A DNA stretch of 39,026 nt from a bacterium (GTDB lineage: Bacteria > Krumholzibacteriota > Krumholzibacteriia > LZORAL124-64-63). The translations under genes were made by a program, and so were the position numbers. Shown piece after piece: positions 19,826 to 28,500 of the stretch. Where the stretch lies: contig JADJYS010000021.1 in assembly GCA_016719645.1 (NCBI GenBank), forward strand, positions 1 to 39,026, given 5' to 3'. Numbering within the stretch: the stretch's first letter is position 1; each line of letters opens with the position of its first letter. Below the pieces are notes generated by a model, which had not been told where the DNA came from, did no database searches, and saw only the letters and a program-made list of their open reading frames with translations.

Positions 19826-21880
19826 TCAATCCGCGGGCCGCGCCTCGAACCACGCCTCGAACCCGCAGACCACCGTCCTGCCCGCCAGCGGCAGCCCCGT
19901 CTGCGATTCCACCAGCGCGTCGAACACGTTGTCCACCCGCAGGTGCACCGCGCCGCGGGACAGCGGTCCCATGCCGCCGGTCACGGCCCGCGCGAGCCGC
20001 AGGTTGACCGTCCCCTGCGCCGGCAGCCGCTTCAGGCCGTCGCCCGCGTCGGTGACGTCGGCCGACATCCGCGGCCCCAGCGCCATCCCCTCGACCGTCG
20101 CCTGCCAGCCGCCGCGGCGCCACGCCGCCGACAGGAACGACACGTACGACGGCCGGTCCTCCACCGCGCCGTCGTAGCGCCCGTCCGCCAGCCGCCGCGC
20201 CTCGATCACGCTGTGGTGGCCGCCGATCTCCCACGCCGCCGAGGGCCGCCAGGTCGCCACCGCCTCGACGCCGAGGGTGCGCACCGCGTCGAGGTTCACG
20301 CGCTGGAAGCGGTTCGTGCCGTCGCCCAGGCCCGTGCGCTCGATCGCCCCGTCGAGGTAGCTCGCGAACCCGGTCAGCCCGAGCTCCCAGGCGCCCCGCC
20401 GCCCCACGGCGCCCAGGTCCCACAGGTCCTGCACCTCGGGCGCGAGGCCGGGGTTGGGGACGAACCGGCCGAGCGCGCCGGAGTACAGCTCCCGCAGGGC
20501 GGGGAAGCGGCTGCGGCGCGCGTACGAGGCGTGCAGGGTCAGCGGCTCGCCCAGCCGTCGCTCCAGGCGCGCGAAGGCGGCCGCCGCCCCGGTCGCGTCG
20601 CGGGCCGGCTTGTCGCCCGACTCGGGGGTCGAGGCCAGGTCCCAGCCGCCCCCGGCGCGCGTGCGCCAGCTGCGGCCGAGGTCCAGATCCGCCTCGACGG
20701 CCGCGGCGCCGAGGAACTGCGCGTAATCCAGCTCCGGGCCCGCGTGCTGCAGCGACTCGCGGTGGCGGGCGTAGCGCGCCGACGTCTGCACGGCCAGGCT
20801 GCCGCGGTCGAGGTAGCGGACCGCGCGGGCGCGGGCGAATCCGGTGCGGTCGTCGTCGGTCTCGTAGTCGACGCCGGGGGCGACGGCGGGCGTCGTGTAG
20901 GTCGCATCGTCGAAGGCGCGGATCTCCAGGTGGGAGACGTCGGCGGCGGCGTCCAGGACGAGCTCCCAGACATGGCCCCCGCCCAGCGGCGTGCGCAGCC
21001 CGGCGCCGAGCAGGCCGCGGCGCGCCGACGGGTAGCGCCAGAAGCGCGCGTCGGCGCCGAGGTGCGTCTCCGGCGGCACGCCCTTCTCGCCGTCCGCGCC
21101 GAGGAACGTCACGTGCCAGACGGCGCCCGCGGCGCTGCGGCGCTGCAGGCGCAGCAGCAGGGAAGCCTGCTCGAGGTCGCTGTTGAGGCGCTGCCGCGAC
21201 GGGCCCTGGTTGACCGGCGCCTCGAGACCGGCCGGCACCACGTAGCCGTCCTGCGCGCGCCAGGAGCCCGCCGCGAGCACCTCCCAGGCGCCCTGCCGGC
21301 GCTGGTGCAGCAGCCGCCCCTCGCGCAGGACCGACTCGCCGAACTGCGCGCCCAGCCGGGTGCGCGCGCCGTCGGCCGGCATCGCCTGCGGGCGCAGCTC
21401 GATGGTGCCGGCCAGGGCGTTGGGCCCCTCCAGCACGCTGCCCGCGCCGCGCACCCCGCGCACCGAACCGATCGCGTCGACCGGCACCAGGCCGGCGTCC
21501 ACGCGCTCGTCCCAGGGCACGTTCAGCGGGATGCCGTCCAGCCACAGCCGGACGTGCCGCTCCGACGCGCCGCGCACCATGAACACGCTCTCGCCGCGGG
21601 AGTTGACCACGGCCCGGGTCGCCGGCAGCACGGGCGCCAGGTCGGCGGCCGCGTGCAGGTCCTGGGCGCCCAGGACGATGGCGTCGACGGACGAGGCGGC
21701 GGGGTCGGTCGTGCCGGAAGTCGTGGAGCCGTAGACGACGACGGGTTCGGTGATGACCCACAGGGTGTCGGCGCCGGCGATCCGCCGCTCGGCGGGGAAG
21801 GACTCCGGCGCCTCGTCGGCAGCCGGGGCGGCCGTGGCGCACAGCAGGACGGCGAACACGGCGGGGATCGTAGGGCGCAT
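19826..21880 (-). CDS. TonB-dependent outer-membrane receptor
   Basis: The gene encodes 684 residues. A signal peptide (MRPTIPAVFAVLLCATAAPAA) is followed by a TonB-box-like segment (TEPVVVYG, about residues 44-51). The plug domain covers about 55-165: DLAPVLPATRAVVNSRGESVFMVRG, RLWLDGIPLNVPWDERV, and the IGSVRGVRGAGSVLEGPNALAGTIEL pattern shared by receptors of the BtuB/FepA superfamily. The remaining 500 residues are beta-barrel strands, ending VCGFEAWFEARPAD, with the terminal strand slightly upstream of the end. ATG 21880 is chosen because GAAGGA precedes it and the signal peptide starts there; the frame is open further upstream. No cobalamin-riboswitch box is visible in the leader, and no transport genes adjoin, so the ligand (vitamin, siderophore or glycan) is not known. 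Confidence 0.9.
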   Translation of the reverse strand: MRPTIPAVFAVLLCATAAPAADEAPESFPAERRIAGADTLWVITEPVVVYGSTTSGTTDPAASSVDAIVLGAQDLHAAADLAPVLPATRAVVNSRGESVFMVRGASERHVRLWLDGIPLNVPWDERVDAGLVPVDAIGSVRGVRGAGSVLEGPNALAGTIELRPQAMPADGARTRLGAQFGESVLREGRLLHQRRQGAWEVLAAGSWRAQDGYVVPAGLEAPVNQGPSRQRLNSDLEQASLLLRLQRRSAAGAVWHVTFLGADGEKGVPPETHLGADARFWRYPSARRGLLGAGLRTPLGGGHVWELVLDAAADVSHLEIRAFDDATYTTPAVAPGVDYETDDDRTGFARARAVRYLDRGSLAVQTSARYARHRESLQHAGPELDYAQFLGAAAVEADLDLGRSWRTRAGGGWDLASTPESGDKPARDATGAAAAFARLERRLGEPLTLHASYARRSRFPALRELYSGALGRFVPNPGLAPEVQDLWDLGAVGRRGAWELGLTGFASYLDGAIERTGLGDGTNRFQRVNLDAVRTLGVEAVATWRPSAAWEIGGHHSVIEARRLADGRYDGAVEDRPSYVSFLSAAWRRGGWQATVEGMALGPRMSADVTDAGDGLKRLPAQGTVNLRLARAVTGGMGPLSRGAVHLRVDNVFDALVESQTGLPLAGRTVVCGFEAWFEARPAD

Positions 21881-22066
21881 GGAGTGTCCTTCGCGGCTGT
21901 TTGCCGGTGTCGGGGCGACAGGCGACCACCCGTCGGCGTCCGATCGCCCGACCGCTTCTACCACCGCCGGGCAGCCGGCGTCAAGTCGCCGGGTCAGGTC
22001 CCGGGGCGGGATTGCAATGGTGCCTGTAATGCCGGGGCATGGTAGGATGGCCTGCGGGAGGTGGGC

Positions 22067-22270
22067 ATGAAGCGACGGGATCTGACGACCAGGATCATCC
22101 GCCCGGGCGAACCGGTGCCGCCGGATGTCGACTGGCTGTCCTGTACCGCCGAGGAGCGGATCGCCGCCGTATGGGAACTGACGGTGCTGTGCCAGGCGTG
22201 GAGACAGGAAGGTGCCGGTGAACCGCGACTTGATCGATCTGTTGGCCGAGTTCAACGCGCAGGGCGTTGA
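22067..22270 (+). CDS. Small partner protein of the nucleotidyltransferase-like gene
   Basis: The gene encodes 67 residues, starting at ATG 22067 behind GGGAGG. The sequence follows a pattern often seen in front of nucleotidyltransferase-fold genes: a short variable N-terminus, then DWLSCTAEERIAAVWELTVLCQAW (an acidic helix with S-x-EERhxxV), and the ending GEPRLDRSVGRVQRAGR. It overlaps the next gene by 53 bases in another frame, so expression is coupled. The pairing resembles toxin-antitoxin-like two-gene units, but no activity is established for this family and I make that link only from gene arrangement. Confidence 0.7.
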   Translation: MKRRDLTTRIIRPGEPVPPDVDWLSCTAEERIAAVWELTVLCQAWRQEGAGEPRLDRSVGRVQRAGR

Positions 22271-22670
22271 GTTCCTCATTGTCGGCGCCCATGCGCTGGC
22301 CGTGCACGGACACGTGCGTGCCACGAAGAACCTCGACGTCTGGATCCGGGCGGATGCCGCCAACGCTCCGCGGGTCTTCGACGCCCTGGTGGCGTTCGGT
22401 GCTCCCCTCCAGGACCTCACGGTTCGCGATCTGGCCGAACCTGGTCTCATCTTCCAGATCGGCGTGCCACCGTTGAGGGTGGACGTGATCACCGCGATCG
22501 ACGGGGTCGATTTTTCAGCAGCCTGGGTCGATCGAGTCCTGGTGTCCCTGGACGGCACGCCAGTGCCCGTCATCTCGCGCCGTCATCTGATCGAAAACAA
22601 GAAGGCTTCGGGCCGCCTCCAGGATCTGGCCGACGTCGAGCGGCTCGAAGCGAATGAGGGCCAGGAGTAG
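22218..22670 (+). CDS. Nucleotidyltransferase-fold protein with altered active site
   Basis: The gene encodes 150 residues from GTG 22218, which is preferred over GTG 22212 because AGGAAGG (22206-22212) is then 5 bases away. The N-terminal pattern DLLAEFNAQGVEFLIVGAHA, continuing ALAVHGHVRATKNLDVW, is that of the minimal nucleotidyltransferase (MNT) or DUF6036/AbiEii-like fold. In active members the second motif is D-h-D-h (usually KDLDV or similar). Here it is KNLDV, with Asn38 in place of the first Asp and Asp40 retained. The GG/GS step of motif one is GA. The protein may thus bind nucleotides or a partner without catalysis. The DinB-like gene starts 3 bases after the stop. Confidence 0.75.
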   Translation: MNRDLIDLLAEFNAQGVEFLIVGAHALAVHGHVRATKNLDVWIRADAANAPRVFDALVAFGAPLQDLTVRDLAEPGLIFQIGVPPLRVDVITAIDGVDFSAAWVDRVLVSLDGTPVPVISRRHLIENKKASGRLQDLADVERLEANEGQE

Positions 22671-22673
22671 GCC

Positions 22674-23156
22674 ATGCACACTTCCGGCTCCCTGCTCGAC
22701 CTGCACGAGCGCACCCACCATTGCCTGAAGGTCCTGCTGGACCACTGCCGCGGTTTCACCGCCGAGGAACTGCACCGCGAGCTGCCGGGATTCGGCTACC
22801 CGTCCGTCCAGCTGCAGCTGCACCACGTCATCGGCGCGCAACGCTACTGGCTCGGCGTGCTGCAGGGCCGGATCGACGCCGACGAGGACGCGCCCGACTT
22901 CCCGACGATCGAGGCGCTCGAGCGCTTCCGCGGGCAGGTCTTCGCGGCGACCGAGGCGTACCTGCGCGGCGTGACCGCGGCGGAGCTGGCTGCGGCCCGG
23001 CCGATGATGACCTGGGGGAACCGGGAAAAGACGCTCGCGCCGCAGCACGTGGTGCTGCGCGTGCTGACGCACGTCTTCCACCACCAGGGCCAGCTCGCGG
23101 CGATGTGCCGCCTGCTGGGCCGGCCCTGCGAGGGGTTGGACTACCCGCTGGACTGA
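22674..23156 (+). CDS. DinB-like four-helix metal-binding protein
   Basis: The gene encodes 160 residues of the DinB/YfiT-like four-helix-bundle superfamily. The three metal-ligand histidines are visible: LHHVIGAQRYW (His50 or His51) at the end of helix 2, and THVFHHQGQL with His133 and His137 in the last helix. The aromatic Tyr58-Trp59 after the first His is also typical. Members include thiol-dependent S-transferases that work with bacillithiol or mycothiol, and many uncharacterised proteins; the substrate here cannot be told. The start codon at 22674 is 3 bases after the stop of the nucleotidyltransferase-like gene, with CAGGAG inside the end of that gene, so they are co-transcribed. The gap to the next gene is 87 bases. 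Confidence 0.88.
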   Translation: MHTSGSLLDLHERTHHCLKVLLDHCRGFTAEELHRELPGFGYPSVQLQLHHVIGAQRYWLGVLQGRIDADEDAPDFPTIEALERFRGQVFAATEAYLRGVTAAELAAARPMMTWGNREKTLAPQHVVLRVLTHVFHHQGQLAAMCRLLGRPCEGLDYPLD

Positions 23157-23243
23157 CCCGCGGAACCCGCACCGCGGACTGGATGTTCCATCCCTTTCCA
23201 TGCTATGTTGCCCGCCTATCAGGGAGCATCCATCCTGACGACC

Positions 23244-24443
23244 ATGCCGCGACATCTCCTCTGGCTCTGGCTGTTGCTGCCGCTGCTCGCCGGTTGCGCG
23301 GGCGACGACGGGCTCGCCGTCGTGCGCGCCGAGCGCGGCGCGCTGCCGCTTGTGATGGTCGAGACCGGCGAGATCGGCGCCGTGCGCGCCCAGGACCTGC
23401 GCCCGCCGCAGGACTGGGAATCCTCGCTGATCATCGTCGAGATGGCGCCCGAGGGGACCGTCGTGGCGGTGGGCGACACCGTGGCCCGCTTCGACGACAG
23501 CGCCCTGGCGCGGCCCCTGGCCGACGTCGAGGACCGCCTGCGCAACCTCGCCGTCCAGCGCGAGGGGACGGTCGCCAGTCAGTCCAGCCAGCGCCAGGCG
23601 CTGGTCGACGCGGTGGCCATGGCCGAGCTGAGCCGGGAGCAGGCGCAGCTGCAGCTCGCCAAGCTGCAGTTCGAGTCGCAGGTGCGCCAGCAGGAGTCCC
23701 GGCTGACGGCCGAACGCGCCCGCATCGCGCTGGACGAGGCCCGCGCCAAGCTGGTGGCGCAGGCGATCCTGGACAGCCTCGCCCTGGCCAAGGCCGATCT
23801 CGAGCTGGCCGACGCGCGCGCCCAGCGGGCCTCGCTGCTGGAGCGGCGCCGGGCCCGCTCGCTGCTGTCGCCGCTGCCGGGCCTGGTGGTCTACCTCGAG
23901 CAGGAGGACCGCCAGGGCAAGCGCACCAAGCCGCGCGTCGGCGACGCGATCGACCCCTGGCGCCCCATCATCCAGATCCCGGACCTGTCGGCCATGCAGG
24001 TGACCATGATGATCCACGAGGTGGACCGCCACCGCGTGGCGGCGGGCCTGCCGGTGCGGCTGCGCCTGGAGGCGTACCCGGAGGCCGAGTTCACCGGCCG
24101 CATCGAGAGCATCGCGCGCCTGGCCGTGGAGCTGGAGACCGGCTCCGGCGTGCGCGCCTTCCCGACCGTGGCCCGCATCGACGGCGCCGACCCGCGCCTG
24201 CGGCCGGGCATGACGGCCATCGTGGAGATCGGGCTCGGCGAGGTCGCCGACGCCGTGCTGGTCCCGCGCGCCGCGACGAGCGGGCGCGACGGGGCGTGGT
24301 TCGTCTACCCGCGTGCGGACTGGCCGCGTCCGCTGCAGGTGCGCCCTTTGGCCGTGACGCCGATGACCGTGGCGGTGGCCGCCGACGCCGAACTGCCCGC
24401 CGGCACCGAGCTGGTCGCCGCGCCGCCGAAAGAGGAAGAATGA
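23244..24443 (+). CDS. Membrane-fusion (HlyD/MacA-type) lipoprotein
   Basis: The gene encodes 399 residues from ATG 23244. This start puts a compact signal with lipobox LLAGC (Cys18) at the N-terminus; the open frame upstream adds 13 residues of no clear origin. The protein is a periplasmic adaptor: a split lipoyl half (VEMAPEGTVVAVGDTVARFDD, about 67-87), an alpha-helical hairpin (about 90-205, rich in Gln, Arg and Ala), the second lipoyl half (LLSPLPGLVVYLEQ), a beta-barrel domain (LSAMQVTMMIHEVDRHRVAAG; RLRPGMTAIVEIG) and a membrane-proximal end. It differs from the adaptor encoded directly downstream, with which it shares an ATGA overlap. Such adaptors bridge an inner-membrane pump and a TolC channel. 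Confidence 0.87.
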   Translation: MPRHLLWLWLLLPLLAGCAGDDGLAVVRAERGALPLVMVETGEIGAVRAQDLRPPQDWESSLIIVEMAPEGTVVAVGDTVARFDDSALARPLADVEDRLRNLAVQREGTVASQSSQRQALVDAVAMAELSREQAQLQLAKLQFESQVRQQESRLTAERARIALDEARAKLVAQAILDSLALAKADLELADARAQRASLLERRRARSLLSPLPGLVVYLEQEDRQGKRTKPRVGDAIDPWRPIIQIPDLSAMQVTMMIHEVDRHRVAAGLPVRLRLEAYPEAEFTGRIESIARLAVELETGSGVRAFPTVARIDGADPRLRPGMTAIVEIGLGEVADAVLVPRAATSGRDGAWFVYPRADWPRPLQVRPLAVTPMTVAVAADAELPAGTELVAAPPKEEE

Positions 24444-25696
24444 CCATGCCCTCCCGCCGCCGCCTGCTGGCGGCCGCCGCCGTCGCCGTGCTGCTGCTGG
24501 CGACGATCCTGGCCCTGGTCGCGCGCCGGCCGCCGGCGTCGCTGGTGACCGCCGTCGCCCGGCGGGGCGAGCTGGTGATCGACGTGGCCACCGTCGGCCA
24601 GGTCGAGGCGGTCCGCAGCCGCAGCGTCTCCCGCCAGCGCACGAGCTTCTCGTGGGACGCGGTGCAGATCGCGCAGATGGCGCCCGAGGGGAGCGTGGTG
24701 GCCCAGGGGGACTTCCTGGTCCAGCTCGACCAGTCCACGACCAGCCAGCAGCTCGAGCAGGTCGAGAATTCCCTGCTGAACGCCCGGGCCGAGCTGGCGC
24801 GCCGGCGGGCCGAGATCGACCAGCGCCTCGCGGAGCTGGAGAGCGCGCGCCTGAACCAGGAGTACGGCTACGAGCAGACCCGGCTGCGCTACGACCTGAT
24901 GGCCTTCGAGGCCGAGGTGCGCCGCCGCGAGCAGGAGCTGGAGTTGAAGAAGGCCGAGCTCTCGCTGCGCGAGGCCGGCGACCGGCTGGCCGCCCAGCGG
25001 ATCATCGCGGAGGCCGAGCTGGCCAAGGCCCAGTACGACGTGCGCAACGCCGAGATGCAGGTGGCGCAGGCGCGCGAGGCGCTCGCCTCGCTGACGATCA
25101 CGGCGCCGGAGCCGGGGCTGGTCGTCTACAAGACCTTCCGCGGCGGCAAGATCAAGGTCGGCGACCAGGTCTGGCCCGGCATGGAGCTGATCGACCTGCC
25201 CGACCTCTCGCTGATGCAGGTGCGCACGCGGGTCAACGAGATCGACGTGCGGCGGATCGCCGTGGACCAGGAGGTGGCCGTCGCGGTCGACGCCCTGGCC
25301 GGGCGGGAGTTCCGCGGCAAGGTCACGCGCATCGCCACGCTGGCGCGGGCCGAGGGCGAGGCCAAGGTCAAGGTCTTCGACGTCGACGTCCTGATCGAGG
25401 GCGAGGCCGGCGACCTGCGGCCCGGCATGACGGCCCAGTGCCGGATCATCGTCGCGCGCCTGGCCGACGTGGTGACCGTGCCGCTGGAGGCGGTCTTCGA
25501 GCGCGACGGCGGCAGCGTGGTCTTCGCGGTCGACGGCCGCGTCGCGGCGCGGCCGGTCGTGCTCGGGGAGCGCAACGACGACTTCGTGGTCATCGAGTCC
25601 GGCCTGGAGGCGGGCGCGACGGTCTCGCTGCGGGACCCGCAGCAGCCGCCGCCGGCGGCCCCCGGCAAGGACGCGGCGCGGGAGGCGAAGCCCTGA
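24440..25696 (+). CDS. Second membrane-fusion (HlyD/MacA-type) protein
   Basis: The gene encodes 418 residues. ATG 24440 overlaps the stop of the first adaptor gene as ATGA. Residues about 6-28 form an uncleaved membrane anchor (RRLLAAAAVAVLLLATILALVAR), in contrast to the lipid anchor of the first adaptor. The order is the usual one: lipoyl half (MAPEGSVVAQGDFLVQLDQS), a long helical hairpin (about 100-215; many Glu/Arg/Leu heptads), the second lipoyl half (ITAPEPGLVVYKTFRGGKIK), a beta-barrel (LSLMQVRTRVNEIDVRRIAVDQ) and the GDLRPGMTAQCRI motif, then a membrane-proximal domain. The C-terminus has a Pro-rich tail. It belongs with the permease gene 2 bases downstream. Confidence 0.9.
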   Translation: MTMPSRRRLLAAAAVAVLLLATILALVARRPPASLVTAVARRGELVIDVATVGQVEAVRSRSVSRQRTSFSWDAVQIAQMAPEGSVVAQGDFLVQLDQSTTSQQLEQVENSLLNARAELARRRAEIDQRLAELESARLNQEYGYEQTRLRYDLMAFEAEVRRREQELELKKAELSLREAGDRLAAQRIIAEAELAKAQYDVRNAEMQVAQAREALASLTITAPEPGLVVYKTFRGGKIKVGDQVWPGMELIDLPDLSLMQVRTRVNEIDVRRIAVDQEVAVAVDALAGREFRGKVTRIATLARAEGEAKVKVFDVDVLIEGEAGDLRPGMTAQCRIIVARLADVVTVPLEAVFERDGGSVVFAVDGRVAARPVVLGERNDDFVVIESGLEAGATVSLRDPQQPPPAAPGKDAAREAKP

Positions 25697-25698
25697 GC

Positions 25699-26931
25699 AT
25701 GCCCCTGCTGCAGACCGCGCGCGTGGGCGTGGCGGGCCTGGCGGCCCACCGCCTGCGCTCGCTGCTGACCACCCTGGGCATCGTCTTCGGCGTGGCGGCG
25801 GTCATCGCCATGCTGTCGATCGGGGAGGGCGCGCGCCGGCAGGTGATGGCGCAGTTCGCGCTGCTGGGGATCGACAACCTGCTGGTCATCGACAAGCCGC
25901 CGCCGGAGCCCGACGACGAGGAGCAGGGCCGCCCCTTCAGCCCCGGCCTGTCGCTCGCCGACGCCGCGGCGATCCGCGAGGTGCTGCCGGGCGTGCGCCG
26001 CGTGGTGCCGCTGCGCATCGTCGAGCTGGACGTGCAGTCCGGGCGCAAGCGCGTCTCGGCCAGCGCCGTCGGCACGACGCCCGACTACGTCGCGGTCCTG
26101 CGCGGCCGGCCGGCGGCGGGGCGCTTCTTCACGTCCTCCGAGGTGGACTCGGTGGCGCGGGTCTGCGTGCTCGGCGCGGGGCTGGCCCGCGAGCTGTTCC
26201 TGTCCGCCGACCCGCTCGGGGAGCGGGTCAAGATCGGCCGCGACTGGTACGACGTGATCGGGGTCATGGCCGGCCCGCCCGCCGGGGCCGGGGGCCGCCT
26301 CGAGGACGTGCGCGACACCGACCGCGACGCCTACATCCCGGTGACCTGCGCCCTGCAGCGGATGCCGCGCAAGGTCGGCGAGAGCGAGCTGCACCGGCTG
26401 GTGGCGCAGGTCGGGGACACCGACCGCATCCTCGAGACGGGGGCCGTGCTGGGCGCGCTCGTGGCGCGGCGCCACCGCGGCGTCGACGACCACCGCCTGG
26501 TGATCCCCCAGCAGCTGATCCGGCAGCAGCAGTCCACGCAGCGCATCTTCAGCATCGTGATGGGGGCGATCGCCGGCATCTCGCTGCTGGTCGGGGGCAT
26601 CGGCATCATGAACATCATGCTGGCCAGCGTCCTGGAGCGCACCCGCGAGATCGGCGTGCGCCGCGCCGTGGGCGCCACGCAGAAGGACGTGCTGCTGCAG
26701 TTCCTGCTCGAGGCGGTCGGCGTCAGCTTCCTGGGCGGGCTGATCGGCGTGGCCTTCGGGATCGGGCTGGCGCAGGCCGTCGCCCGCTACGCCGGCTGGC
26801 CGGTGGCCGTCGCGCCGTGGTCGGTGCTGCTGGCGTTCGGCGTCTCGGCCGTCGTGGGCGTCGTGTTCGGCTACTACCCCGCGCGCCGGGCGGCGCGCAT
26901 GAACCCCATCGACTCCATCAGGTACGAGTGA
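25699..26931 (+). CDS. MacB-type ABC transporter permease
   Basis: The gene encodes 410 residues with the MacB/FtsX permease layout: TM1 at about 18-40 (LRSLLTTLGIVFGVAAVIAML followed by SIGEGAR), a large periplasmic MacB_PCD domain (about 45-270), and three helices at about 278-305, 330-352 and 368-392. The second helix is followed by ERTREIGVRRAVGAT, the coupling segment that contacts an ATPase. MacB itself is fused to its ATPase at the N-terminus, but this protein starts directly with the permease part, so the ATPase must come from elsewhere. No ATPase gene is present in the operon. The stop codon overlaps the start of the TolC-type gene by one base. The complex probably acts as a mechanotransmitter or exporter of an envelope compound or peptide. 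Confidence 0.92.
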   Translation: MPLLQTARVGVAGLAAHRLRSLLTTLGIVFGVAAVIAMLSIGEGARRQVMAQFALLGIDNLLVIDKPPPEPDDEEQGRPFSPGLSLADAAAIREVLPGVRRVVPLRIVELDVQSGRKRVSASAVGTTPDYVAVLRGRPAAGRFFTSSEVDSVARVCVLGAGLARELFLSADPLGERVKIGRDWYDVIGVMAGPPAGAGGRLEDVRDTDRDAYIPVTCALQRMPRKVGESELHRLVAQVGDTDRILETGAVLGALVARRHRGVDDHRLVIPQQLIRQQQSTQRIFSIVMGAIAGISLLVGGIGIMNIMLASVLERTREIGVRRAVGATQKDVLLQFLLEAVGVSFLGGLIGVAFGIGLAQAVARYAGWPVAVAPWSVLLAFGVSAVVGVVFGYYPARRAARMNPIDSIRYE

Positions 26932-28463
26932 TGAACAAACTGCTGCTGATCTGCCTGCCGGCGCTGCTCGCGCCCGGCCTCGCCGCCGCGGCCGACGCCC
27001 CGGCCGACACCGTCTCGCTGACCCTGGCCGCGGCGCTCGACCTGGCGCTGGCCGACGGCTACGAGGCCCGCGTCGTGCGCCTGGACCTGCTGCAGGCCGA
27101 GCAGGACGTCGCCGCGGCGCGCGGCCGCTTCAAGACCCAGGTGGGTCTGGCCTTCGACGCCCCGAACTACGACGAGTCGGTGCAGGGGGTGAGCGTGCCG
27201 GGCCAGCTGCCGCAGTACACCACCTACGGCAGCCGCGAGTGGCGCGCCGGCCTGTCGCTGACCCAGCCCCTGCCGACCAGCGGCAGCATCGGCCTGTCCG
27301 GCGACGTCTACCACCGCACCGACACGGTCTACGACGACCTGACCGACGCCAACCTCGAGAGCCGCACCTTCTTCAACAGCTACCGGATCGACTTCGCGCA
27401 GCCGCTGCTGGTGCCCAACGCCCTGAAGCTCTCGCTCGAGCGCGCCCGGCTGGCCCTGGACGAGTCGCGGCGCGAGTTCACCGCGGCCCGGCTCTCGATC
27501 GTCTACGACGTCACCGCCGGGTTCTACGAGTACCTGCGCGCCCAGCGCCGCCTGGAGATCGCGCGCACCGACCTCGCCCGCCAGCAGGAGGCCTTCCAGC
27601 TCGCCCGGCGCAAGTTCGAGGCGGGCCTGATCCCCGAGGTCGAGGCCCTGCAGATGGAGGTGGACCTCGCCCAGAGCCGCAACGACCTGCTGGGGGCCGA
27701 GGGGGCCGCCGCCCGCGCCGCCGACCGCTTCAAGCTGGACGTGGGCCTGCCCCTGGACGCCGCCCTGCGGCTGGCGGCCGAGACCGCGCCGCGCTTCTAC
27801 GAGGTCGACCCCGACCTGGCGCTGCAGCACGCGCTCGCGCACCGCGCCGAGATCCGCAACACCGAGGCCGGCCTGCGGCGCGCCGAGATCACCGTCGCGG
27901 AGACCGACGCCCGCTCGGCCGTCAAGGGCGAGCTGCGCGCCTACTACGGCCTGACCGGCGTCGGCAGCAGCGACGACGACCTGCCCCTGCGCGACATGTG
28001 GGACCTGAGCTGGGACGACCTGCGGCAGCGGCCCGGCAACAAGGGCGTGGCCCTCACCCTCTCGGTGCCGCTGTGGGACAGCGGCGTCAACAGCGCCGAG
28101 GTGGCGGCGGCCCGCGCCGCCCTCGCACGCAGCGAGCTGGGCATCGACCGCCAGCGGCGCGCGGTCGTGCTGCAGGTCAACGCGGCCCTGAGCAACCTGG
28201 CCGAGAGCCGCGCCCGCCTCGAGGCCCTGGCCCGCAGCGTCGAGGTGGCCGGCCGCGGCCTCGACATCAGCCTGCAGCGCTTCGACAACGGCGACATCAC
28301 GAGCCAGGATCTCGCCCTGGACCGCAGCCGCCTCACCCAGGCCAGCCTGGCCTACCTCGACGCCTTCATCCAGTACCAGCTGGCGGGCGCGGACCTGCGG
28401 CGGCAGACGCTGTGGGATTTCGAGGCGGGGAGGTCGCTGGTGGCGGAGGCCGGGGAGCGCTGA
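26931..28463 (+). CDS. TolC-type outer-membrane channel
   Basis: The gene encodes 510 residues with a signal peptide (MNKLLLICLPALLAPGLAAA). Two outer-membrane-efflux (OEP) repeats follow, each with a long helical hairpin and two beta strands: LTLAAALDLALADGYEARVVRL opens the first repeat, and ALAHRAEIRNTEAGLRRAEI lies in the second. A beta strand pair (FFNSYRIDFAQPLLVP; GVALTLSVPLWDSG) marks the barrel. The C-terminal part (DISLQRFDNGDITSQDLALDRSRL) has the RFxxGxIT(S)xxD motif typical of TolC-like proteins. An acidic insertion (TGVGSSDDDLPLRDMWDLSWDDL) is less usual. Its start overlaps the permease stop by one base, so two adaptors, one permease and one channel form a single operon. Confidence 0.92.
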   Translation: MNKLLLICLPALLAPGLAAAADAPADTVSLTLAAALDLALADGYEARVVRLDLLQAEQDVAAARGRFKTQVGLAFDAPNYDESVQGVSVPGQLPQYTTYGSREWRAGLSLTQPLPTSGSIGLSGDVYHRTDTVYDDLTDANLESRTFFNSYRIDFAQPLLVPNALKLSLERARLALDESRREFTAARLSIVYDVTAGFYEYLRAQRRLEIARTDLARQQEAFQLARRKFEAGLIPEVEALQMEVDLAQSRNDLLGAEGAAARAADRFKLDVGLPLDAALRLAAETAPRFYEVDPDLALQHALAHRAEIRNTEAGLRRAEITVAETDARSAVKGELRAYYGLTGVGSSDDDLPLRDMWDLSWDDLRQRPGNKGVALTLSVPLWDSGVNSAEVAAARAALARSELGIDRQRRAVVLQVNAALSNLAESRARLEALARSVEVAGRGLDISLQRFDNGDITSQDLALDRSRLTQASLAYLDAFIQYQLAGADLRRQTLWDFEAGRSLVAEAGER

Positions 28464-28500
28464 ACGGCCCCCCGGCCCGCCTGCATTCCTGTCGCCCCGC

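Noticed and set aside
19816..19827. A perfect 12-base palindrome at the TonB receptor stop codon
   Set aside because: It overlaps the coding end, has no loop or T-tract, and such short palindromes are frequent in GC-rich DNA.
22018..22032. A second sigma54-like GG-N10-GC match on the plus strand before the gene at 22067
   Set aside because: Only the GG and GC and few other bases match; the -24 element TGGTGC is poor, so chance is likely.
21881..22040. Possible cobalamin riboswitch in front of the TonB receptor gene
   Set aside because: The conserved core sequences of that riboswitch are not visible on the minus strand.
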